From Bacteroidales bacterium (GTDB lineage Bacteria; Bacteroidota; Bacteroidia; Bacteroidales; UBA932), in contig JAFZIX010000008.1 of NCBI GenBank assembly GCA_017554135.1, forward strand, positions 1-6,962: a stretch of DNA of 6,962 nucleotides. Reading direction: 5' to 3'. This document shows, piece by piece, positions 1 through 4,906 of the stretch. Numbering within the stretch: position 1 is the stretch's first letter; every line of letters starts with the position of its first letter. Position numbers and translations under genes: made by a program. The notes below the pieces were generated by a model. The model was not told the origin of the DNA. It was given only the letters and a program-made list of their open reading frames with translations, and did no database searches.

Positions 1-1
1 G

Positions 2-307
2 ATCGTGCGCGGCACCACCTCCCGGCAGATCGTGAAGATGCTGCGCGATGCCGGAGCCCGTGAAGTTCACATGCTGATCGCCAGCCCCAAGTATGCCTGG
101 CCCTGCTTCTACGGCATCGACACCGGCACCCGCGACCAACTGATCGGTTCCTCAAAGACCGTCGAAGAAATCCGCGCCTTCATCGGCGCCGATACCCTGA
201 ATTATCTTTCAGAAGAAGCCCTCTTCCGCGCCTCCGGCCGCAAGTCCCTTTGCACCGCCTGCTTCTCCGGCCGCTACCCCACCGACCTCTACGGTCATGA
301 GAAATAG
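2..307 (+). CDS. purF: Amidophosphoribosyltransferase (PurF), C-terminal part only
   Basis: This is the last 101 codons of a gene whose start lies left of the window; the frame is open from base 2 to the TAG at 305-307. The family makes 5-phosphoribosylamine from PRPP and glutamine, the committed step of de novo purine synthesis in the cytoplasm. The first visible residues, IVRGTTS, are the end of the PRPP-binding loop region. They are followed by a conserved block with YAWPCFYGID and by a C-terminal CTACFSGRYPT motif. The Cys in PCFYGID and the CxxC pair near the end match three of the four cysteines that bind the [4Fe-4S] cluster in the Bacillus subtilis type of PurF, so this is the cluster-containing type rather than the E. 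coli type. The GTG at base 5 is an internal Val codon, not a start. The gene ends 38 bp before the lipoprotein start, with no clear terminator between them. Confidence 0.95.
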   Translation: MVRGTTSRQIVKMLRDAGAREVHMLIASPKYAWPCFYGIDTGTRDQLIGSSKTVEEIRAFIGADTLNYLSEEALFRASGRKSLCTACFSGRYPTDLYGHEK

Positions 308-345
308 CATGGGATTTGCAGTTGTTTTCTGAAACAGCATATACT

Positions 346-792
346 ATGAAAACGATTGCATATATTCTTTCGGCTATCCTGCTATTTACAGGATGTTCTT
401 CCTATATGAGTTATTTGGATGGGAGCAATACTTCCGGAACCGAGTATTACAACTCCACATATCGCGGCCAGACCCATTCAAAGATTGTAATGGATTTCGG
501 CGCGCCGAACAGAGAAGTATCAGATGGCGGCGATGGCATTATCCTGGTCTATGAAGATATAAGCACATCAAGTTATGTCCATTCCACAGGATACGTGGAT
601 CATGATGTAAATGTGAGTTACATCCAGTTTTTCCTGGACAGACAAGGAATTTGCTATAACGTCAGGACAAACCGCCTTTCTCCTGCGCAAGAACAATCAC
701 TTAGAAAAGGATTTCTTACTGGCTTCAGCATTTATTCCGGTACCGTCCTTGTCGGCAGCCTGGCAATACTCATCGGCATGCTGGCACATTGA
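346..792 (+). CDS. Small predicted lipoprotein with a BamE/SmpA-like middle
   Basis: I chose the ATG at 346 (148 aa) because it places a normal lipoprotein signal at the very N-terminus: MKT, a hydrophobic stretch, then LFTGC with the lipid-accepting Cys at residue 17. The TTG at 316 in the same frame would add ten residues before the signal and is less likely. After a Ser/Gly/Asn-rich linker, residues 39-71 (YRGQTHSKIV, FGAP, ILVYED) and 93-109 (IQFFLDRQGICYNVRTN) follow the pattern of the BamE/SmpA/OmlA fold: a helix ending in a G-x-P turn, then strands with an aromatic-rich edge. Residues about 123-146 form a glycine-containing hydrophobic segment that could span or enter a membrane, which is not usual for BamE. 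It lies just after purF but is AT-richer, and it converges with the HigA gene at a gap of 19 bp. No specific function can be given; assignment to the BamE-like group is inference from pattern. Confidence 0.72.
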   Translation: MKTIAYILSAILLFTGCSSYMSYLDGSNTSGTEYYNSTYRGQTHSKIVMDFGAPNREVSDGGDGIILVYEDISTSSYVHSTGYVDHDVNVSYIQFFLDRQGICYNVRTNRLSPAQEQSLRKGFLTGFSIYSGTVLVGSLAILIGMLAH

Positions 793-811
793 TCATTTGT
801 AATAAGGGCTT

Positions 812-1153
812 TTAAAGTGCAGCTGCGTTTTTGGCCAGATTGAATAGTTTCTTTATAAAGGACGGATTCTTTTTGGCAGCCTGAAGATTATAGTCGGTTT
901 GCATACGCAGAAGTGGAACGGCAGGAATCCCCAGAATAGCTTCGATCATTAGAGCATACTCTGCGGTTAAATTTCTTTTGCCTTTAATAATCTCGTTCAA
1001 CTGGCTTGGCGGCACATCCATCTTTGCCGCAAGGCTGCGTTGCGAAATCCCGCGACTCTCCAGCTCGTCGCGTAAAACCAAACCAGGATGCACTGGCTCA
1101 AACGGAACCAGGTTGTTTGCAACCATATCAGGGTTTATATGCTTTTCTATCAT
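812..1153 (-). CDS. higA: HigA-family antitoxin with Xre/HTH DNA-binding domain
   Basis: This 113-residue protein has the typical HigA/VapI layout. A short N-terminal tail precedes HPGLVLRDEL (residues 22-31). A helix-turn-helix follows at about residues 36-62 (ISQRSLAAKMDVPPSQLNEI, then GKRNLT), and after it come the family's ALMIEAILGIP and LLRMQTDYNL segments. The family neutralises the HigB mRNA interferase and represses its own operon by binding an operator at the promoter. The C-terminus (residues 94-113) is Lys/Ala-rich and probably helical. The gene lies 6 bp downstream of the toxin gene, the toxin-first order characteristic of higBA, so both should be on one transcript. The start ATG at 1151-1153 has no clear Shine-Dalgarno sequence and may be reached by coupling from the toxin stop at 1160-1162. 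The family assignment is firm; the partner assignment rests on adjacency. Confidence 0.9.
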   Translation of the reverse strand: MIEKHINPDMVANNLVPFEPVHPGLVLRDELESRGISQRSLAAKMDVPPSQLNEIIKGKRNLTAEYALMIEAILGIPAVPLLRMQTDYNLQAAKKNPSFIKKLFNLAKNAAAL

Positions 1154-1159
1154 GACAGG

Positions 1160-1477
1160 TCAATTATAATGGTTTGACAGTTCTGTTATATTGCAAATGG
1201 TGGCAACGGTTTTACCTTCTTCGCACCATTCTTCAAATTCAATTCTGTATTTATTGTTAATTCTTACCGATGATAGGCCTTGTTTGTCACCAATTAACCG
1301 CTCATAATGAAGCGAGTTATACTTTGATAAACTTGTAACGTCATCCACGGAGCACATCAGTTTAACAACCCGCACATATTTTGAAACGATTTCTGGCTGA
1401 AACCAGTGTTTCTTATCATCACACGTGCCTTCTTCATACAACTTTTTCAAATACTCCTTATCAAATACCACCAACAT
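1160..1477 (-). CDS. higB: HigB/RelE-superfamily toxin (probable mRNA interferase)
   Basis: This 105-residue protein is the usual size for a HigB toxin. The N-terminus carries a helix similar to LKKLFETG (here YLKKLYEEGT, residues 9-18). The core has SLHYERLIGDKQG (residues 55-67), then SSVRINNKYRIEFE (69-82), the strand block that in this family carries basic residues for RNA contact. The end, ITELSNHYN (97-105), places a His-Tyr pair where HigB proteins have their C-terminal YH motif. HigB toxins cleave mRNA, usually on the ribosome, and are held in check by HigA. The RINNKYRI core looks intact, with no frameshift or stop, so the toxin is probably functional. The start at 1475-1477 lies about 15 bp below a good -7 element, so the leader is very short. 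Activity is inferred from the family. Confidence 0.88.
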   Translation of the reverse strand: MLVVFDKEYLKKLYEEGTCDDKKHWFQPEIVSKYVRVVKLMCSVDDVTSLSKYNSLHYERLIGDKQGLSSVRINNKYRIEFEEWCEEGKTVATICNITELSNHYN

Positions 1478-1491
1478 ATCTCTTCTGTCTG

Positions 1492-1523
1492 CAAATATAG
1501 AAATAATACTATAAATTCACAAA
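1492..1523 (-). promoter_or_regulatory. Bacteroidota-type promoter of the higBA operon
   Basis: Read on the minus strand, bases 1499-1492 are TATATTTG, a perfect match to the Bacteroides -7 consensus TAnnTTTG. Bases 1523-1520 read TTTG, matching the -33 element, with 20 bp between the two. The position fits: the toxin ATG at 1477 follows about 14 bases after the -7 element. The elements are directly visible; that they act as a promoter is inference from the known consensus of Bacteroidota. Confidence 0.7.
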
Positions 1524-1531
1524 TTTGTGAA
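1516..1531. promoter_or_regulatory. Perfect 16-bp palindrome, probable HigA operator
   Basis: TTCACAAATTTGTGAA is identical to its own reverse complement over all 16 bases. It contains the -33 element of the toxin promoter (1520-1523), so a dimeric repressor bound here would block RNA polymerase. HigA antitoxins commonly bind such palindromes as dimers to autoregulate, which makes HigA the obvious candidate. The half-site is TTCACAAA. No second copy is seen in the spacer down to the ATG. Confidence 0.68.
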
Positions 1532-1684
1532 CACGTTTGTTTAATGCAATTATACTTATTCTAGTTGAGACAGACCCCCCTGAAACATTAATTGTGGCGA
1601 AATTGTTTTCGATGGTCAAACATAAACAAACAACCTTATGATGTATTCCGCTATGGAATAAGCAATTAGGTCGAAATACAACAA
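1532..1684. other. Gene-free AT-rich spacer between higBA and the dap operon
   Basis: No reading frame of convincing length or codon pattern is present on either strand. Two small features can be seen. One is a run reading TTGAGACAGACCCCCC at 1565-1580. The other is a 6-bp inverted repeat, TATTCC and GGAATA, at 1644-1649 and 1655-1660 with a 5-base loop. Neither has a recognised role. The rightmost end carries the T-rich tail of the dap operon terminator (read on the minus strand). Confidence 0.6.
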
Positions 1685-1706
1685 ACACCCCGTTTTGGCG
1701 GGGTGT
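1671..1706 (-). terminator. Rho-independent terminator of the dap operon
   Basis: ACACCCCG at 1685-1692 pairs perfectly with CGGGGTGT at 1699-1706 around a 6-base loop, giving an 8-bp GC-rich stem. Read on the minus strand, the stem is followed by TTGTTGTATTT, a T-rich tail. On the plus strand the following bases (GGTGAAATGG) are not T-rich, so the terminator works in the minus direction. It sits 27 bp after the dapD stop and fits the end of the operon. Confidence 0.78.
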
Positions 1707-1732
1707 GGTGAAATGGTATTGTCGGGATTTGG

Positions 1733-2500
1733 TTACCGGAGGAGTTCTTCGAGTTGGACGCTGCCGGAGGTTTTGTCGTCGCGGTATTTGACTATGACGG
1801 GGCAGTAGAGGTGGACGCCGGCTTCGGCGGCGGGGCCCTTTGCAATGGGCTTGCTGCCGCTGACGACCACGGCGCCCCGGGGAACCACTATCCGACCGTC
1901 CTCATTTCGCTTTATAAACACTCCGTTAACCGCATCGTAAATGGCTGTGGATGAGGTGATTATCACACCGCTGGCGATAACCGCTCCCTCCTGCACGATC
2001 GTGCCTTCATAGATGCCGCAGTTGCCGCCCACGAACGCACCGTCCTCAATGATGGTGGGCACTGCGCCGGCAGGCTCCAGCACACCTCCGATCTGGGTGG
2101 ATGCTGAAACGTGCACGTTCTTGCCAACCTGCGCGCAGGAACCGATGGTCACGTGCGAATCCACCATCGTGCCGCTATCAACATAGGCACCCACGTTCAC
2201 GTAGGCCGGAGGCATGATGATGCTGCCAGGCGCCATGTAGGCCCCGCGCCGCACCGCGCTTCCGCCGGGAACGAAACGCACGCCATCCGCCGGGGTGAAC
2301 TTCCGCACCGGGAAGGTGCTCTTGTCCAGGAATCCGCCGGGCATCTCCACGATGGCTCCCAGTTTGAATCCGGCCAGGATGACCTCCTTGATCCAGGTGT
2401 TCGCCACCCACTTGCCATCCTTTTTCTCCGCAACGCGGATCTCGCCCCTCTCCAGGGCATCCATCACTTCATTGAAGCGCTCGAGGGTAATTTCGCTCAT
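1733..2500 (-). CDS. dapD: Tetrahydrodipicolinate N-succinyltransferase (DapD)
   Basis: This 255-residue enzyme transfers succinyl from succinyl-CoA to tetrahydrodipicolinate, opening the succinylase branch to meso-diaminopimelate and lysine in the cytoplasm. The N-terminal part (LRVAEK-like IRVAEKKDGKWV, residues 21-32) is the helical domain. Residues about 82-185 are a left-handed beta-helix of hexapeptide repeats, with the family signature YVNVGAYVDSGTMVD (100-114) and SCAQVGKNVH (121-130). D114 lies in the position of the Asp proposed as catalytic in E. coli DapD. GGVLEP and PTIIED follow, and VVVSGSKP then VHLYCPVIVK close the fold. It is about 20 residues shorter than the E. coli protein, all at the N-terminus. 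The start ATG at 2498-2500 overlaps the dapA stop as ATGA, pointing to translational coupling. It is the last gene of the operon. The downstream pathway genes (aminotransferase, desuccinylase) are not in the window. Confidence 0.96.
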   Translation of the reverse strand: MSEITLERFNEVMDALERGEIRVAEKKDGKWVANTWIKEVILAGFKLGAIVEMPGGFLDKSTFPVRKFTPADGVRFVPGGSAVRRGAYMAPGSIIMPPAYVNVGAYVDSGTMVDSHVTIGSCAQVGKNVHVSASTQIGGVLEPAGAVPTIIEDGAFVGGNCGIYEGTIVQEGAVIASGVIITSSTAIYDAVNGVFIKRNEDGRIVVPRGAVVVSGSKPIAKGPAAEAGVHLYCPVIVKYRDDKTSGSVQLEELLR

Positions 2501-3369
2501 AGCAGTCCGAGGTCTTTAAGTGTCTGTGCCATAATTGCTTCCGTCTCTGCCAGCGCCGGCACCAGAGGCAGACGCAGGGAGTTGTCCATCAGCCCGAGTT
2601 GGGCCATGGCGGCTTTTCCGGGGATGGGGTTGGGTTCGATGAAGAGGTTCTTGAAGAGCGCGTGCATGGCCTTGTCCATCTTCTCCGCCGCCTCGAATCT
2701 GCCGTCCAGCAGCGCGTGCGTGAACTCCGACATCAGCGCGGGCGCGACGTTGGAAGCCACACTCACCACGCCGGCGGCACCCTTCTTCATCAGTTCGAAA
2801 GTATCATCGTCGTTGCCGCTCAGCACCGCGAATCCCTCCGGTGCACCCTTCAGGATCTCCTCTATCTGGGGGATCTTGCCGGATGCTTCCTTCACCGCCA
2901 CGATGTTGGGCACGTCGGTGGCGAGTTTCAGGGTGGTCTTCGCCTCGATATTGGAACCGGTGCGGCCGGGTACATTGTATAGGATGACGGGCTTGTCGGT
3001 CTCGCCGGCGACAGTCTTGAAATACTCGTACATCCCCCTTTGCGGTGGCTTATTGTAGTAGGGCGCCACCACCAGGAAGGCATCCGCCTCATTCAGCAGG
3101 CGGATGTTGGCGATGGTGCCGGTCACAGAGTTCGTGCCTACGCCCACCACTACCGGCAGGCCGCCGGCATTCTCGCGGGCGCAGCGGTAAACCTCCAGTT
3201 TTTCGGCATCGCTGAGAGTCGGGGTTTCGCCGGTGGTGCCCAGGGGGACGAGGAAGTCAATGCCGCCTTCCACCTGCCTACGGACGCATTTTGCGAAGCA
3301 GTCGAGGTCGACTTTGCCATTCTTGAACGGTGTGAAAAGCGCCGTTCCGCAACCTTTGAACTTTAGCAT
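2497..3369 (-). CDS. dapA: 4-hydroxy-tetrahydrodipicolinate synthase (DapA)
   Basis: This enzyme condenses pyruvate with aspartate semialdehyde, the first step specific to diaminopimelate and lysine. The 290 residues are the usual length of this (beta/alpha)8 barrel. The catalytic set is complete: GTTGE at 44-48 (T45/T46, the Thr of the proton relay), YYNKP at 104-108 (Y105), YNVPGRTG at 131-138 (Y131 of the triad and R136, which binds the semialdehyde carboxylate), and K160 in AVKEASG, the Schiff-base lysine. SGND (184-187) and EPNPIPGKAAM (245-255) are also family blocks. The segment NIRLLNEADAFLVV is slightly shorter than in many homologues but leaves the barrel motifs in place. The ATG at 3367-3369 overlaps the dapB stop by 7 bp. 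DapA is often inhibited by lysine, but regulation cannot be judged here. Confidence 0.97.
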   Translation of the reverse strand: MLKFKGCGTALFTPFKNGKVDLDCFAKCVRRQVEGGIDFLVPLGTTGETPTLSDAEKLEVYRCARENAGGLPVVVGVGTNSVTGTIANIRLLNEADAFLVVAPYYNKPPQRGMYEYFKTVAGETDKPVILYNVPGRTGSNIEAKTTLKLATDVPNIVAVKEASGKIPQIEEILKGAPEGFAVLSGNDDDTFELMKKGAAGVVSVASNVAPALMSEFTHALLDGRFEAAEKMDKAMHALFKNLFIEPNPIPGKAAMAQLGLMDNSLRLPLVPALAETEAIMAQTLKDLGLL

Positions 3370-4028
3370 ATGATAAGATCTTTAAATTCGTGCACGCCCT
3401 TCAGGCCCTCGGTCATTTCCGCGGCGACGACCGCACCTTCCGCCAGCCCCTCACGGGAGAAGGCTTCGTGGGTGAAGGTGAGTTTATCCACGCCGGACTT
3501 GAACTCCACCGTGTGGATGCCGGGAACCTCGCCTTCGCGGAAGGCTTCGATGTCCGGCTTGATGCCGAGGGCGTTTTCTACCAGCGTGCCAAGGCTCTTG
3601 GCCGTGCCGCTGGGGGCATCCAATTTATGAATATGATGGGTTTCACTGATGTGCGGGGTGTAGCCGTGGCCCTTGAGGATTTTTGCGGTTTTCTCCACGG
3701 CGGCGAACAGGGCGTTCACTCCGAGGGAGAAGTTGGATGCGTAGATCATCGGGGTGCCCTGCTTCTCGAACTCCGCGATGACTTCCTTCTGGATGTCGTT
3801 CCAGCCGGTGGTGCCGATGACCGCTGCCTTGAAGTTGGCCGCGATGAACTTGTAGTTGGCCTTGAAGGCGTCCGGGGTGGTGAAGTCTATGCACACGCAT
3901 TCTTTCGCCAGTTCCTTCGGCGTGGCGCAGATATCCTCGCTCGCGAGCGCCAGTTCTATGCCGTGCTCCTTGAGTTTCTGCTCCACCATGTGGCCCATAC
4001 GGCCGTATCCGCTTATAATTGCTTTCAT
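3363..4028 (-). CDS. dapB: 4-hydroxy-tetrahydrodipicolinate reductase (DapB)
   Basis: DapB reduces the DapA product with NAD(P)H to tetrahydrodipicolinate, the substrate of DapD encoded two genes downstream. The Rossmann nucleotide-binding motif GYGRMG is at residues 7-12, followed by IDFTTPDA (47-54) and GTTGW (72-76). SNFSLGVN (98-105) and ETHHIHKLDAPSGTA (129-143) form the substrate and catalytic region; H131, H132 and K135 match the catalytic His and Lys of E. coli DapB. At 221 residues it is clearly shorter than E. coli DapB (273), because the loop between the nucleotide-binding motif and IDFTTP is compact. No key motif is missing, so this is a short form and not a truncation. Its start overlaps the rsmA stop as ATGA. 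Confidence 0.96.
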   Translation of the reverse strand: MKAIISGYGRMGHMVEQKLKEHGIELALASEDICATPKELAKECVCIDFTTPDAFKANYKFIAANFKAAVIGTTGWNDIQKEVIAEFEKQGTPMIYASNFSLGVNALFAAVEKTAKILKGHGYTPHISETHHIHKLDAPSGTAKSLGTLVENALGIKPDIEAFREGEVPGIHTVEFKSGVDKLTFTHEAFSREGLAEGAVVAAEMTEGLKGVHEFKDLIIC

Positions 4029-4906
4029 TTCACAAAACTACTACAATTATTTGTCAATTCAATAAAGTCCTCTACGCTGAGTCTTTCTGCGCGAAGGTCG
4101 AACACCGGCGCGGCGATAAACTCCGCAAACCCCGGCTTATCGGCATCCAGTATCGGCTTCAGCGCATTCCGCAGAGTCTTCCGCCGCTGGTTGAAGGCGG
4201 TTTTCACCACCATGCGGAACAGCCTCTCCTCGACCACCCCTTGATTATCAGCGACTTGCTGGAAGTCGTCTGGTACGTTTTCACCAGACGACTTTGCATA
4301 AGTGCCTGATACACAATGGGGGTTCACCTGCAGGGTGGTACGGCTGTTGCGCCGCAGGCGAATGACTGCCGACCGCACTTTGGGCGGAGGTGCAAACGCA
4401 CCGGGTTCCACCGTAAACAAATACTCGATATCGTACCACGCCTGCAGCAACACGCTCAAAATGCCATACGTCTTGCTCCCCGGCCCCTCGGCAATCCTCT
4501 CCGCCACCTCCTTCTGAATCATGCACACCACCTCCGGCACCCGTTCGCGATCGTCCAGAATCTTGAAGAAGATCTGCGAGGAGATGTTATAAGGGAAGTT
4601 GCCGATGATGCGGTAGGGGCCGTCGAAAAGGTGGTGGATGTTGAGGCGCAGGTAGTCTGCCAGGAAGATTTTGCCCTGGACGTTGAAGTGTGTCAGCAGG
4701 TAATTGACGGATTCTTCGTCCAACTCCACCATCTTGAGATTCACGTCGTCCCGCTTCAGAAGGTATTGGCTTAGGACTCCCATCCCCGGGCCGATTTCCA
4801 AAACGTCTTTCAAATCGCAAGGCTCCAGCGCCGCGACAATCCGCTGCGCCGCGCTCTGGTCGACCAGAAAATGCTGGCCCAGTGCCTTTTTTGCCCTTAC
4901 TTCCAT
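4025..4906 (-). CDS. rsmA: 16S rRNA dimethyladenosine methyltransferase (RsmA/KsgA) with an extra internal segment
   Basis: RsmA dimethylates two adjacent adenosines in the loop of helix 45 near the 3' end of 16S rRNA, using S-adenosylmethionine, during late small-subunit assembly. Family motifs in order are LGQHFL (9-14), the SAM-binding EIGPGMGVL (37-45), the acidic VELDEE (60-65), the catalytic NFPYN (103-107), VEPGAFAPPPKVRSAV (166-181) and FNQRRKTLRNALK (238-250). At 293 residues it is longer than usual (about 260-275). The excess is a segment of about 30 residues at 195-224, between RLRRN and RLFRMVVKTAF, encoded by a large imperfect palindrome (listed separately). The segment is hydrophilic (SSGEN, PDDFQQVADNQ) and lies between two family-conserved blocks, where it is likely a surface loop. 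The start at 4904-4906 overlaps the upstream gene's stop by 10 bp. Loss of RsmA gives kasugamycin resistance in other bacteria. Confidence 0.96.
   Translation of the reverse strand: MEVRAKKALGQHFLVDQSAAQRIVAALEPCDLKDVLEIGPGMGVLSQYLLKRDDVNLKMVELDEESVNYLLTHFNVQGKIFLADYLRLNIHHLFDGPYRIIGNFPYNISSQIFFKILDDRERVPEVVCMIQKEVAERIAEGPGSKTYGILSVLLQAWYDIEYLFTVEPGAFAPPPKVRSAVIRLRRNSRTTLQVNPHCVSGTYAKSSGENVPDDFQQVADNQGVVEERLFRMVVKTAFNQRRKTLRNALKPILDADKPGFAEFIAAPVFDLRAERLSVEDFIELTNNCSSFVK
4237..4322. repeat. 86-bp imperfect palindromic element inside rsmA
   Basis: The core is a perfect 12-bp inverted repeat, AAGTCGTCTGGT at 4263-4274 and ACCAGACGACTT at 4283-4294, around an 8-base loop. Going outward in the same register, 4 more pairs match (ACTT at 4254-4257 with AAGT at 4300-4303), then 6 more (TATCAG at 4246-4251 with CTGATA at 4306-4311). 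With one or two gaps, the TTG and CCCC segments at the left end match CAA and GGGG at the right end. The element corresponds to rsmA residues about 195-224, the extra segment of that protein, and its length keeps the frame. It could be a palindromic mobile element inserted in frame or, less likely, a chance hairpin. No second copy was found in the window. Confidence 0.7.

Noticed and set aside
316..345. TTG start ten codons upstream of the lipoprotein ATG
   Set aside because: It would put ten polar residues before the signal peptide. The ATG at 346 gives a standard lipoprotein signal.
793..811. Possible two-way terminator between the convergent lipoprotein and higA genes
   Set aside because: The 19-bp gap contains no inverted repeat that would form a stem.
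978..1169. 63-codon plus-strand frame across higA
   Set aside because: It is antisense to the convincing HigA helix-turn-helix gene and has no domain of its own.
1516..1531. Palindrome considered as an attachment or recombination site
   Set aside because: Its position over the -33 element of the toxin promoter explains it better as a repressor site, and no integrase or second copy is present.
2111..3058. Long open frame on the plus strand (315 codons) opposite dapD and dapA
   Set aside because: It lies antisense to two genes with complete family motifs. Its translation is His/Arg/Ala/Ser-rich without any recognisable domain, as expected for a shadow frame in GC-rich DNA.
3390..4244. Open frame of 284 codons on the plus strand opposite dapB and the 3' part of rsmA
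   Set aside because: It is antisense to dapB, which carries every catalytic motif. The predicted protein has no recognisable family.
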